A stretch of DNA of 20,140 nt, taken from an uncultured Eubacteriales bacterium. Its GTDB lineage: Bacteria; Bacillota; Clostridia; Christensenellales; Aristaeellaceae. Made by a program: the position numbers and the translations under genes. Every line of letters begins with the position of its first letter. The stretch's first letter is position 1. Below are positions 6,485 through 14,760 of the stretch, piece after piece. The notes beneath the pieces were generated by a model, which worked only from the letters and a program-made list of their open reading frames with translations, ran no database searches and was not told where the DNA came from. The stretch lies in NCBI GenBank assembly GCA_900548125.1, contig URJN01000005.1, forward strand, positions 1-20,140, given 5' to 3'.

Positions 6485-8164
6485 ATGACGAAGGTGGTCT
6501 CTATGGCGCGCACAAGCGAATATTGGGTGATGCGCGCGCAGAAGCACCGTTTTGCCGGTCGATACGGCGAGGCTATGGCACTGCTTGCAAAGGCGCGCGA
6601 CCAGTTTGGCTCAGATGAAGCGATTGAATGGGAAATGGCTTTGACCTACGACGAGATGGATTGCGAGGAGGAAGCCGCCCGCTCCTATCTGCGTGTGGCG
6701 CGGATGAAAGGCGCGTATTGTGCGCAGGCGTGGTTCAACCTTGCGCTATCCAGTGCGCAGAGAGCGGATTTGATGCGCGCGGTCTCATACTTTGAACAGT
6801 TTGAAAGCGGCGATCGTCAAGGCGTGTCGCCCGAGCTGGCGTCCCTGTTGAAAAGACAGCTGGTTGAAGCTATGCAGATGCCAGTGACGCAGAATAAACG
6901 GCGGCGGGCGAAGATGCTCGAACGCCGCGCTGTCGAGCGGCTTCAAGAGGGAAAGATTCATGCGGCAAGGCGCACCATGCTGCATGCGATTGACCTGTGC
7001 GAGAATGCGCAGAGGCTGACGCTGCTGGCGTGCTGTGAGATGCTGCTGGGCAGATTGGAAGATGCGCTGGAGCATGCCAAACGTGCGCACGCGCTTGCGC
7101 CTGCGCGGATTCAGACGATTTGCGTGCTGCTTGATATTCTCTATACGCTGGGAAGGGCAGACGAGGCGAAGCGCATGCTGTACATTGCCGTTTTGAGGGC
7201 GCAGAATGCGGAGGACATGTTCAGCGTTGCGGTCGAAAGTGCCAAACACGGCGAAGACCGCGTGACGCTCGGATTGACGCGGGCATTGCTTCACAGAGAA
7301 CCCTATTCGACCAAAGGCATGTTGCTGTGCGGCTGTGCGCTGCTCAATTTGGGCAGGATAGATGAAGCCAAACGTCAGTTTGCGCAGCTTTGTGTCCTTC
7401 TGCCGGAAAACACGGTCTGCCCATATGTTTACGCGCTGGCGCGTGAGGGCAAAAAGCCGTCGGAACGGCTGACGCTCGGGTTGGATGTTCCGCAAGAGGA
7501 AGCGGCCAGCCGCGTCATGCGCATGCTTTCCGCGCTGTATGCGGATGAAAAGGATATGGACGATGCGCAAAACCGCGAGCTTTGCAGGCTGAGCGCATGG
7601 GCATTTCGCTCAGCGGTTGCCGGAAAGAATGCGGCGATGCTCGGCATCATGCTGCTGAATATGCTTAAGACGGAGGAAGCGCATCAGACGATGCTGGATG
7701 CGCTGACCGACCCGATGGTGAATGATGCGCTGAAATATACGCTGATGCAGGTCTTGACGGCGGAAGGTGCGTTTGTTCCGTATAACGTGGATATCGGCGG
7801 AAGGCTGGTTAAACTCGCCGCCAGCGGAACAGCGAGGACGCAGGAAGGCGGAGAAGCAGCGCAGGAGATTGTTCAGGCGGCTTCGGATGCGCTGATGCCG
7901 GATTTTCCGCAGGCACCGCGCGTGCTTTTGCCGCTGTATATCGCCTATTTGGAGCGGTACGGTCTGCCGCGTGCGCGGGAAAAGGCAGCGTGCGCAGCGG
8001 CACTTGAATATCTGTTCCATGAGTTTAAAAAGCATCGGGTCAGATTGAGCGTCATCGCACGAAGAAACGGTGTGTCGGTGCGGCTTTGTCGGGTCATGGT
8101 TCGCAGAATGATAAACGCCGTTCGGGAAACAGAGCCGAACGATGAAAAGGAGCATGTACAATGA
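6485..8164 (+). CDS. TPR-repeat protein with C-terminal helix-turn-helix, unknown function
   Basis: I do not recognise a named family for the whole 559-residue protein. Residues from about 13 to 330 form helical pairs with TPR-like spacing and residues (for example AGRYGEAMALLAKAR near 23-37, GRLEDALEHAKRAHALAP, GRADEAKRMLYIAV, GRIDEAKRQFAQLC). The middle part is alpha-helical with no clear motif. Residues about 505-546 read as a helix followed by a helix-turn-helix, with RLSVIARRNGVSVRLCRV (520-537) having the turn pattern ARRNGVS typical of DNA-binding HTHs. No signal peptide or membrane segment is seen, so it is likely cytoplasmic. The ATG follows AAAGGAGG at close spacing. Its stop overlaps the next start (ATGA at 8161-8164). 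A regulator or scaffold with repeat-mediated partner binding is plausible but inferred. Confidence 0.85.
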   Translation: MTKVVSMARTSEYWVMRAQKHRFAGRYGEAMALLAKARDQFGSDEAIEWEMALTYDEMDCEEEAARSYLRVARMKGAYCAQAWFNLALSSAQRADLMRAVSYFEQFESGDRQGVSPELASLLKRQLVEAMQMPVTQNKRRRAKMLERRAVERLQEGKIHAARRTMLHAIDLCENAQRLTLLACCEMLLGRLEDALEHAKRAHALAPARIQTICVLLDILYTLGRADEAKRMLYIAVLRAQNAEDMFSVAVESAKHGEDRVTLGLTRALLHREPYSTKGMLLCGCALLNLGRIDEAKRQFAQLCVLLPENTVCPYVYALAREGKKPSERLTLGLDVPQEEAASRVMRMLSALYADEKDMDDAQNRELCRLSAWAFRSAVAGKNAAMLGIMLLNMLKTEEAHQTMLDALTDPMVNDALKYTLMQVLTAEGAFVPYNVDIGGRLVKLAASGTARTQEGGEAAQEIVQAASDALMPDFPQAPRVLLPLYIAYLERYGLPRAREKAACAAALEYLFHEFKKHRVRLSVIARRNGVSVRLCRVMVRRMINAVRETEPNDEKEHVQ

Positions 8165-8988
8165 AGTGTATCAATTTTGACCGAGCGTTTGAAAAGTACA
8201 TGGGCGCGTGGGTCAAAGAGAATTCAGAAAAATACAAGGACAATATGGATGTCATCGAAAATATGATGCCGGATGTATATATGGAGTTTCTGCAAAAACC
8301 GGCTGATTTTCTGGATGGAACCGCGCCGCAGGACTATTTTGAGCAGTTTGATGATGCAGGTATGCTGGTTGGTTGGCTCTGTCAGTACATCCATGAAGGC
8401 GTTCCGGTTCCGGATCTGCTGCTTGATCGCATCACCGAGCTGGGTGCGGCGGCAGAAAAGAGCCTGATGGAGCTGCTGGAGCGGGGAGACACGCCGGAGG
8501 AAGCGCAGATGACGGCGATTTCGCTGCTCCGTGAGATGGAGAGCAAAGAACCGATGAGCATGTATATCGACTGGATTGCAGAGCTGGAGGAGCCGAGCGA
8601 CAGGGGCGACCTCTGCGCGGAAGCACTTCTCTCCATGGGCTGTGAGGTTGTTGAACCCGTGCTTGGTGCGCTTGCGCGGGCAGGTCAGGCGGGACGCGAT
8701 ATCTTTGCGGATATTCTGAGCAACTATCCCGGCGATGACCGCATTTATGAGCTGCTGAAAGAGCGGTTTGTGACCCGCGATGACCGCCGTGCGCTGTTTG
8801 CGTCCTATTTGGCGAAGTTCGGTGACGACCGCGCGATTCCCATGCTGACGCAAGCCGCGCAGGATTCCGATGTCAATTATCTGGATTATGTTGAAATCGT
8901 CAATGCGATTGAAACGCTTGGCGGCGAACGTCCGCCCGAACGCGAGTTTGCGGGCGACCCATATTATGAATCCCTCAGACGTGTTTAA
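8161..8988 (+). CDS. Alpha-helical (HEAT-like) repeat protein, unknown function
   Basis: A 275-residue acidic cytoplasmic protein with no signal peptide or membrane segment. The second half has helical repeats of HEAT-like character, for example ALLSMGCEVVEPVLGALARAG, and AKFGDDRAIPMLTQAAQDSD near 214-238, where the pattern of a Gly-Asp turn followed by RAIPxLxxA is typical of PBS-lyase/HEAT repeats. The N-terminal half is a helical region without a motif I know. The start ATG overlaps the stop of the TPR-HTH gene (ATGA), so the pair is translationally coupled and probably works together. The next gene starts 45 bases downstream with its own good ribosome binding site. Confidence 0.8.
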   Translation: MKCINFDRAFEKYMGAWVKENSEKYKDNMDVIENMMPDVYMEFLQKPADFLDGTAPQDYFEQFDDAGMLVGWLCQYIHEGVPVPDLLLDRITELGAAAEKSLMELLERGDTPEEAQMTAISLLREMESKEPMSMYIDWIAELEEPSDRGDLCAEALLSMGCEVVEPVLGALARAGQAGRDIFADILSNYPGDDRIYELLKERFVTRDDRRALFASYLAKFGDDRAIPMLTQAAQDSDVNYLDYVEIVNAIETLGGERPPEREFAGDPYYESLRRV

Positions 8989-9033
8989 GCATTTTGCCAC
9001 GCATTTTTGCCCTGTAAAGGAGGGAGTGCTTTC

Positions 9034-10995
9034 GTGATTTGTCCAAACTGCGGCAGGGAATTGCCGGATACGGCTCGCGTATGCCCAAGCTGCAACGCTG
9101 TGCAGCGCGCATACAGACGCAGACGTGCCGAAGCTGATATGGAGCAGGAAGCACCGCGTGCGCATGTTGCCCGCCGCGTCACGCCGGATCAGTTTTCCGC
9201 CGAAGAGCGGAATAAAAGAGAACAGGCAGGGGAGAAAAACGTCGGAACAGTTTCCACGCCCAGGCGTGTTCCGGTATCGAACCAGGATGTGCATGCCGGT
9301 AAGTCGGGCAGCCGTGTGCCGGTTGGACTTGAGAAGCAGGCGGCGAGGGAACATGCCAATGTCCGTCATGTTCGTCATGCACCGGATAACCTGCGCCGCA
9401 AGGTCGATGCGAAGCCCGCTATGTATGCGCCGCCCATTTATCAAAAATCGCATAAGCGAATGATACATGTGCTGATTGTCATTTTGCTGCTGACGCTCTT
9501 TGTGGTATCAGCAGGCGGGTACATGCTCTTTAAGACAGAAAACGGTCAGCAGCTCATGGCACAGTGGGGTTGGAAAATTGCCCGAACGGATGCCTATGTG
9601 ACCCTCGGCAAGGAATTGGTCGATCAGGCGTACTATACGCGCGCGCTCAGCACCTTGCAGATTGCGGTAGACAGAGAGCCGGAGAATGTGGATGCGCTGA
9701 TTCTGATGGCGCAGGCATACACGGAGTTGGGGCGTATCGACGAGGCAAAAGCCATTTATGAATCGCTCATCAATGACATTGCGCCTGCCCATCCGAGCGC
9801 ATACCGCAACCTCATCAAAATTTATCAGGATGAGGGATACCATGCGGAAGCACTCGAACTGATGAAAAAGGGCGCGGAGAACACGACCGGTACGCAGGAG
9901 TTTGACGTCATGCTTCGTGAGTATACGCCGACCGCGCCGACATTCTCCGTATCGGCAGGCCGTTATACGTCGGAGATCGACGTGACCATCAGCATTCCTG
10001 ACAATGAAACCGTATATTACACAACGGACGGAACGGATCCCTCTGAGTCGGGACTCATCTACACCGCCAACACGAAGCTGCACGTTTCGGAAGGAAAGAT
10101 GACCATCAAGGCGATTGGTTTTACCGAAAACGGTACGCCAAGCGAGCAGATTTCCGCCGACTATACGGTTATTATTCCGACGCCCGCCGCGCCGCAGGCG
10201 AACAAGCAATCCGGCAAATACAAAAAAGCCCCGCTCGTATCGCTGCGACCGGGTACGGAAACGGACAAAAACGCGGCAAAGATTGTCGCCATCTATTATA
10301 CGCTCGACGGCAGACAGGCAACGACGGAATCGACCCTGTATGTGGAAGGACAGCCGATTCAGCTGCCGACGGGCAAGACGACCCTGCGCGCCATTGCGGT
10401 TGCGGAAAACGGCAAGGTCAGTTATGAAATGAGCCTGTCCTTCGACGTAGAGGGCAACCTCAAAAAGATGTTCACATCCGAGGATACGTTCAAGAATCTG
10501 ACGCTTTACAAGACGACCTACAATACATTCACCAAGAGCTGGGGAACGCCGACAAGCTACGAGGTTCTGCCGAAGGAAGAATGGTATAGCAGCGACATGG
10601 AAAGCTATGAAGCGGTCTATGACTGGGGCACGGCACGGTTCTGCGTCAAAAAGGAAGGCAGCGCACCGGTATTGTATGCGCTGGACACGACCAGCACAAA
10701 GATGACTGCGCCGCGAACGACCAAGGTCGGTATGAGCGGAGAAGACGTGATGGCTAAATTCCGCGATTTGGGACAAGCCGCGCTGAATGATACGGGCGAC
10801 AGGCTGCTGTATAACTGGAATTCTGCCAATCAGCAGTTTGGAACCTACCGCAGTCAGGACGACGGCACATTTGTCATCCATTATTATGACCCCGTGGATG
10901 AGAAAGCAAGCATTTTTGTCGAGCTTTCCTACTATCTGGATGCGGATGGCAATGTTAAGCGGATTGTCTGGCAGCGATATCTTTCGGAAACCTGA
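9034..10995 (+). CDS. Zinc-ribbon membrane protein with TPR and chitobiase-C-like domains
   Basis: A 653-residue single-pass protein of unknown role. Domains in order: a zinc ribbon with CPNC (C3, C6) and CPSC (C17, C20); a basic, low-complexity linker (about 25-140); one membrane segment (143-166); TPR-like helices (186-281, with YTRALSTLQIAVDREPENVD and GRIDEAKAIYESL); a beta domain with VYYTTDGTDPS (about 300-383) matching the chitobiase/beta-hexosaminidase C-terminal fold; a second, more degenerate copy (384-475, with IYYTLDGRQATTEST); and a C-terminal domain (476-653) I cannot name. The topology implied is cytoplasmic zinc ribbon and extracellular TPR and beta domains. The start is the GTG at 9034, chosen because AAAGGAGGG (9016-9024) precedes it and the zinc ribbon begins at once; an in-frame TTG at 9007 lies before that site. 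It ends just before a strong promoter at 11003. Confidence 0.85.
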   Translation: MICPNCGRELPDTARVCPSCNAVQRAYRRRRAEADMEQEAPRAHVARRVTPDQFSAEERNKREQAGEKNVGTVSTPRRVPVSNQDVHAGKSGSRVPVGLEKQAAREHANVRHVRHAPDNLRRKVDAKPAMYAPPIYQKSHKRMIHVLIVILLLTLFVVSAGGYMLFKTENGQQLMAQWGWKIARTDAYVTLGKELVDQAYYTRALSTLQIAVDREPENVDALILMAQAYTELGRIDEAKAIYESLINDIAPAHPSAYRNLIKIYQDEGYHAEALELMKKGAENTTGTQEFDVMLREYTPTAPTFSVSAGRYTSEIDVTISIPDNETVYYTTDGTDPSESGLIYTANTKLHVSEGKMTIKAIGFTENGTPSEQISADYTVIIPTPAAPQANKQSGKYKKAPLVSLRPGTETDKNAAKIVAIYYTLDGRQATTESTLYVEGQPIQLPTGKTTLRAIAVAENGKVSYEMSLSFDVEGNLKKMFTSEDTFKNLTLYKTTYNTFTKSWGTPTSYEVLPKEEWYSSDMESYEAVYDWGTARFCVKKEGSAPVLYALDTTSTKMTAPRTTKVGMSGEDVMAKFRDLGQAALNDTGDRLLYNWNSANQQFGTYRSQDDGTFVIHYYDPVDEKASIFVELSYYLDADGNVKRIVWQRYLSET

Positions 10996-11002
10996 TTTTT
11001 GC

Positions 11003-11031
11003 TTGACACAGCGGCATTTCTTTCCTATAAT
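11003..11031 (+). promoter_or_regulatory. Perfect consensus sigma-A promoter for metG
   Basis: TTGACA (11003-11008), 17-base spacer, TATAAT (11026-11031): an exact match to the consensus. It starts 8 bases after the preceding stop codon. Transcription should begin near 11038. Confidence 0.93.
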
Positions 11032-11037
11032 AAATGG

Positions 11038-11140
11038 GTGAAAGCCGCACGAGCGCATCTTGTGAGCGGTCAACAGGGTAAGGATACAAGCAATCGCCCT
11101 TGCGCATGCGGGGGCGGTTTTTTTGAAGGAGAGGAAAAGG
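11038..11140 (+). promoter_or_regulatory. Structured metG leader RNA of unknown class
   Basis: About 100 bases between the predicted start site and metG. It can form hairpin 1 (GCCGCACGAG at 11044-11053 with CTTGT at 11059-11063 and GCGGT at 11066-11070, with a GA bulge) and then the terminator at 11092-11124. A short alternative pairing AGGGT (11075-11079) with GCCCT (11096-11100) would disrupt the terminator. The layout resembles an attenuator, but no T-box core (TGGNACC) or S-box pattern is present. A stand-alone small RNA of about 85 bases is the other reading. Confidence 0.5.
11092..11124 (+). terminator. Intrinsic terminator in the metG leader
   Basis: AATCGCCC (11092-11099) pairs with GGGCGGTT (11112-11119) with one T-G pair, closing a 12-base loop, followed by a T run to 11124. 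The metG ribosome binding site AAGGAG (11126-11131) follows at once, so it must be read through or prevented for metG expression from the upstream promoter. Confidence 0.8.
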
Positions 11141-13132
11141 ATGAGCGAGAAACCGAAGTTTTATATTACTACGCCGATTTATTATCCGAGCGATAATCTG
11201 CATATCGGTCATGCCTACTGCTCCACGGCGGTAGATTCCATGGCGCGGTTCAAGAAGATGACCGGCTACGATACTTATTTTCTTACCGGTACCGACGAGC
11301 ATGGTCAGAAAATCGAGCGCAAGGCGAAGGAAGCCGGCGTGACCCCGAAGGAGTATGTCGATCATATCGTCGCGGGCATCAAGGATCTGTGGAAGCTGAT
11401 GGACATTGATTACAGCGACTTCATTCGCACGACGGACGAGCGCCATGTCAAGTCTGTTCAGAAGATTTTCCGCAAGCTCTACGATCAGGGCGATATTTAC
11501 AAGAGTGAGTATGAGGGTTGGTACTGCACGCCGTGCGAGTCCTTCTGGACGGAGTTGCAGCTCAAGGATGGCTGCTGCCCAGACTGCGGACGTCCGGTCG
11601 AAAAGACGCGCGAGGAAAGCTATTTCTTCCGCCTTTCCAAATATCAGGATTGGCTCATCGACTATATCAAAACCCATCCGGATTTCATTCAGCCGCCGAC
11701 GCGCACCGCTGAAATGCTCAATAACTTCCTTATTCCCGGCTTGCAGGATTTGTGCGTATCGCGCACATCGCTCAAGTGGGGCATTCCGGTTGATTTTGAC
11801 CCGAAGCACACGGTCTATGTCTGGGTCGATGCGCTGACCAACTATATCAACGCGCTGGGCTATAATTCGGAGGACGATTCTCTCTTTAAGAAGTATTGGC
11901 CCGCGGATATCCATCTGGTCGGCAAGGAGATTGTCCGTTTCCATACCATCATCTGGCCCATCATGCTGCATGCACTCGGTCTGCCTCTGCCCAAGCAGGT
12001 GTTTGGTCACGGCTGGCTGGTCATGGGCGGCGGCAAGATGAGCAAATCGAAGGGCAACGTTGTCGATCCGGTGAAGCTCTGTGAGCGTTATTCTTCCGAC
12101 GCTGTGCGCTATTTCCTCATGAGAGAGATGCCGTTCGGCGCGGATGGTGAGTTCTCCAACGAGGCACTCATCAAGCGCATCAACGCGGATTTGGCGAATG
12201 ACCTTGGCAATCTGGTCAGCCGCAGCGTTGCAATGATTGAAAAGTATTTCGACGGCGTTGTGCCGGCACCTGCTGAGTATACCGAGCTGGACAAGAAGCT
12301 CATCGATCAGGCGCAGAACCTCTGGCTGAACGTCGAAAAGTGCATGAATGCGCTTCAGTTCAGCAATGCGCTGACGGAAATCTGGAAGCTTGTTGGCGAG
12401 TGCAACCGTTATATTGACCTGACGACGCCGTGGGTGCTTGCCAAGAACGAAGCGGATCGTCCGCGTCTGGGTACGGTGCTGTATGTGCTGCTTGAATGTG
12501 CGCGTATGGTTGCCATACTGATTTCCCCGACGATGCCGCGTACACCGGAACGTATTTTTGAGCAGATCGGCGTGACGGATGATGCGTTGAAGACGTGGGA
12601 TTCCGTCAAGGTGTTCGGCGGCGTTGTTCCGGGCAGCAAGGTGCATAAGGGAGAGGCACTCTTTCCGCGCATTGACGTTGCCAAGGAGCTTGAACTGCTG
12701 GAGGCTGAAAAGCAGGCGGCTCTGGAGCATGCGAAGGAGATCGCGGCGAAGGACGAGTTGCCCGCGCCTGCCGACGAGGAAAAGACGGTCTTCACCCAGC
12801 GCGACCTGATTCAGTTCGAGGACTTTGAGAAGATTCAGCTGGTTGTTGCGAAGGTTCTCAAGTGCGAAAAGGTTCCCAAGGCGGATAAGCTACTGATGTC
12901 TACGCTGAAGGTTGGCGATACGGAGCGCGTCGTCGTTTCCGGCATTGCGAAGTTCTATACGCCGGAAGAGATGGTCGGCAAAAAGGTTGTTCTGCTGGCG
13001 AATCTCGCGCCGCGTAAGATTCGCGGTGTGGAGTCGCATGGCATGCTGCTGTGCGCCGCGAACGCGGATGACAGCAAGCTGAGCCTGCTGACGGTGGATT
13101 CCGATATGGAAGACGGCTGCGAAATCGGCTGA
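11141..13132 (+). CDS. metG: Methionyl-tRNA synthetase
   Basis: Charges tRNA-Met with methionine. The 663-residue protein has the class I signatures HIGH (21-24) and KMSKS (299-303), and a zinc knuckle with CTPC (C129, C132) and CPDC (C146, C149). Residues from about 557 form the C-terminal tRNA-binding (OB-fold, EMAP/Trbp111-like) domain found in many bacterial MetRS, with LVVAKVLKCEKVPKADKL. The start is the ATG at 11141 after AAGGAG; an in-frame TTG at 11123 lies before that site and is rejected. The gene is driven by a consensus promoter with a terminator-bearing leader, and is followed by a strong terminator hairpin before tatD. metG-tatD adjacency is common in Firmicutes. Confidence 0.97.
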   Translation: MSEKPKFYITTPIYYPSDNLHIGHAYCSTAVDSMARFKKMTGYDTYFLTGTDEHGQKIERKAKEAGVTPKEYVDHIVAGIKDLWKLMDIDYSDFIRTTDERHVKSVQKIFRKLYDQGDIYKSEYEGWYCTPCESFWTELQLKDGCCPDCGRPVEKTREESYFFRLSKYQDWLIDYIKTHPDFIQPPTRTAEMLNNFLIPGLQDLCVSRTSLKWGIPVDFDPKHTVYVWVDALTNYINALGYNSEDDSLFKKYWPADIHLVGKEIVRFHTIIWPIMLHALGLPLPKQVFGHGWLVMGGGKMSKSKGNVVDPVKLCERYSSDAVRYFLMREMPFGADGEFSNEALIKRINADLANDLGNLVSRSVAMIEKYFDGVVPAPAEYTELDKKLIDQAQNLWLNVEKCMNALQFSNALTEIWKLVGECNRYIDLTTPWVLAKNEADRPRLGTVLYVLLECARMVAILISPTMPRTPERIFEQIGVTDDALKTWDSVKVFGGVVPGSKVHKGEALFPRIDVAKELELLEAEKQAALEHAKEIAAKDELPAPADEEKTVFTQRDLIQFEDFEKIQLVVAKVLKCEKVPKADKLLMSTLKVGDTERVVVSGIAKFYTPEEMVGKKVVLLANLAPRKIRGVESHGMLLCAANADDSKLSLLTVDSDMEDGCEIG

Positions 13133-13140
13133 TTGAAAAT

Positions 13141-13178
13141 AAGAAGCACTGACCTTGAGAGCGGTCAGTGCTTCTTTT
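13141..13178 (+). terminator. Strong hairpin terminator between metG and tatD
   Basis: AAGAAGCACTGACC (13141-13154) pairs perfectly with GGTCAGTGCTTCTT (13163-13176) around an 8-base loop, ending in TTTT. It lies 8 bases after the metG stop and before the tatD ribosome binding site. Partial read-through is expected if tatD lacks its own promoter, as none is evident. Confidence 0.88.
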
Positions 13179-13195
13179 AGAAGAAGGGAATAACG

Positions 13196-14137
13196 ATGGA
13201 ACAAAATACACTCGTCGGTCTGTTTGATACACACGCTCATCCGACGGATGAACGCTTTGATGAGGACAGGACAGAGGTTCTCGCGCGTATGCGGGCGGGG
13301 GATATGCTCTGCATGTGCGTGGGCTCGGATATGGCTTCAAGCGAACAGAGCCTGAAACTTGCCCGCGAAAATGGGGAGATTTATGCAGCAGTCGGCGTAC
13401 ATCCGCATGACGCAAAGAGCTTTCGCGCGGAGGATATTCCGACGCTCACACGCTGGCTGACGGAAGAACCGAAGGTTAAGGCATTGGGCGAAATCGGTCT
13501 GGATTATTACTATGACCTGTCACCGCGTGATGTTCAGAAGGAGGTCTTTGTCCGTCAACTGGAGCTGGCGTATACGCTGAAAAAGCCGGTCATCCTTCAT
13601 ATCCGCGATGCGCACGGCGATACCATAGATATTCTGCGTGCGAACAAGAACAGGCTTCCACATTGCGTCATCCACTGCTGTTCGGCAAGTTGGGAGAGCG
13701 CGAAGGTATATCTGTTCCTGGGTTGCATGATTTCCTTCGCCGGACCAGTGACATTCAAGCGTTCCGCCAATCTTCAGGAGGTCGCAAAGAATGTTCCGAT
13801 TGAAAGCCTGATGATTGAAACGGACAGCCCGTATCTTGCGCCAGAACCCGTTCGCGGACGCCGGAATGAACCGTGCAATGTGGCGCATATCTGCCGGTTT
13901 ATCGCGAACCTGAGAGGAATGGACGCACAGGAGCTGTGTGACATCACGCGGGCAAATGGAAAGCGTTTTTACGGATCTGTGTTTTGGGTGCGAATTTATA
14001 TACGGGATCATATAGAAACACCGCCGCGGCGATTGAACTGCGGCGGTGTTTTTTATCCCAAGAAGTGTTCGATCAGAATTTTCAGACCCATGACGATCAG
14101 AACGAGTCCGCCGAAAAACTCGGCACGTGCCTTGTAG
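13196..14137 (+). CDS. tatD: TatD-family metal-dependent hydrolase/DNase with C-terminal extension
   Basis: A metal-dependent phosphodiesterase/DNase of the amidohydrolase superfamily. The metal ligands are visible: H13 and H15 in FDTHAHPTD, E99 in GEIGLDYYYD, H135 in LHIRDAHG, H160 in IHCCSAS and D210 in IETDSPYLAPEP. The ATG is preceded by AGAAGGG (13182-13188). Family proteins are about 255-265 residues and usually end soon after the (N)xxRLFG motif, here NGKRFYG at 254-260. This frame continues for 53 more residues with unrelated sequence through the terminator hairpin at 14016-14054 and overlaps 85 bases of mntP on the other strand. This looks like a lost stop codon (for example at the TGG codon for W264) or a sequencing error. 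The enzyme part appears intact. Confidence 0.9.
   Translation: MEQNTLVGLFDTHAHPTDERFDEDRTEVLARMRAGDMLCMCVGSDMASSEQSLKLARENGEIYAAVGVHPHDAKSFRAEDIPTLTRWLTEEPKVKALGEIGLDYYYDLSPRDVQKEVFVRQLELAYTLKKPVILHIRDAHGDTIDILRANKNRLPHCVIHCCSASWESAKVYLFLGCMISFAGPVTFKRSANLQEVAKNVPIESLMIETDSPYLAPEPVRGRRNEPCNVAHICRFIANLRGMDAQELCDITRANGKRFYGSVFWVRIYIRDHIETPPRRLNCGGVFYPKKCSIRIFRPMTIRTSPPKNSARAL
14016..14054 (+). terminator. Intrinsic terminator for tatD, inside its extended frame
   Basis: AACACCGCCGC (14017-14027) pairs with GCGGCGGTGTT (14040-14050) around a 12-base loop, followed by six T (14049-14054). On the opposite strand the same hairpin could serve mntP, but with a poorer T run. The mntP stop codon lies at its edge (14053-14055). 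Confidence 0.9.
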
Positions 14138-14613
14138 CGGTCACCGAAGATACTGCCGATTTTGACGCCGATGATGCTGCAAACGAAGGTTGTCAAGCCG
14201 ATTAAGCAGACCGCCGGAAGAATGTTGACCTGCAAAAAGGCGAAAGACACGCCGACAGCGAGTGCGTCAATGCTCGTTGCGACGGCGAGGGGAAGCATGG
14301 CGCGCCATGAAAAGTCTGCATTGACTTCGTCCTCTTCGTCTTTGCTGTGCGATTCGCGAATCATGTTGATACCAATGAGCGCAAGCAGGATGAAGGCGAT
14401 ATACGGTGCTAACGAGGACACCAGCGTGTCAAACTGTGCGCCGAGCAGATACCCTATGAACGGCATGATTGCCTGAAACACACCGAAATACAGACCGCAG
14501 ACAAGCATGTGCTTCAATGTACACTTGCCGACGGACAGACCCTTACAGATGGATACGGCAAACGCATCCATAGACAGACCGACAGCGATGACGAACAATT
14601 CCCAAAGACCCAA
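14053..14613 (-). CDS. mntP: Manganese efflux pump MntP
   Basis: Exports excess manganese across the cytoplasmic membrane. The 186-residue product has about six membrane segments, and two similar repeats begin with the family motif: GLSMDAFAVSICKG (12-25), and TSIDALAVGVSFAF in the second half, each with a conserved Asp in the membrane as expected for the family. The start is a TTG at 14611-14613, supported by GGAGG 7 bases upstream; no ATG is suitably placed. It is preceded by a manganese (yybP-ykoY) riboswitch and a consensus-type promoter, which strongly supports the assignment. Its stop lies against the tatD terminator, and its last 85 bases overlap the extended tatD frame. Confidence 0.96.
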   Translation of the reverse strand: MGLWELFVIAVGLSMDAFAVSICKGLSVGKCTLKHMLVCGLYFGVFQAIMPFIGYLLGAQFDTLVSSLAPYIAFILLALIGINMIRESHSKDEEDEVNADFSWRAMLPLAVATSIDALAVGVSFAFLQVNILPAVCLIGLTTFVCSIIGVKIGSIFGDRYKARAEFFGGLVLIVMGLKILIEHFLG

Positions 14614-14715
14614 GAAAATACCTCCTCATGGACTGAGCCACCTGCACTTTCGCCATAGCCAGCAGGAAGCCAAAGATTTGCGCACGCGGACGATTTTACG
14701 TATTTCCCATGCACG

Positions 14716-14760
14716 AGAAAAGACCAATCTGCCGCAAAGTAAAGTATGCGCAGATTAGTC
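14716..14760 (-). terminator. Expression-platform terminator of the mntP riboswitch
   Basis: In the minus-strand RNA GACTAATCTG (14760-14751) pairs with CAGATTGGTC (14731-14722), one pair being G-U, followed by TTTTCT (14721-14716). Its 5' arm includes CTAATC (14758-14753), which also forms the 3' side of the aptamer's P1 stem, so the two structures are mutually exclusive. Ligand binding that stabilises P1 would allow read-through into mntP. Confidence 0.8.

Noticed and set aside
11034..11081. A 15-codon leader peptide starting ATG at 11034 before metG
   Set aside because: The ATG lies only two bases after the -10 box, upstream of the expected start site near 11038, so it should not be in the transcript; it has no methionine-rich run and no ribosome binding site.
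11038..11124. T-box riboswitch before metG
   Set aside because: The terminator and AGGGT stretch recall a T-box, but the TGGNACC core is missing and there is too little space for a normal stem I. Kept only as an unclassified leader.
13970..14137. Frameshift near the end of tatD
   Set aside because: Shifting to the frame that ends at TAG near 14014 does not give a more family-like C-terminus than the present frame up to NGKRFYG, so a lost stop fits better than a frameshift.
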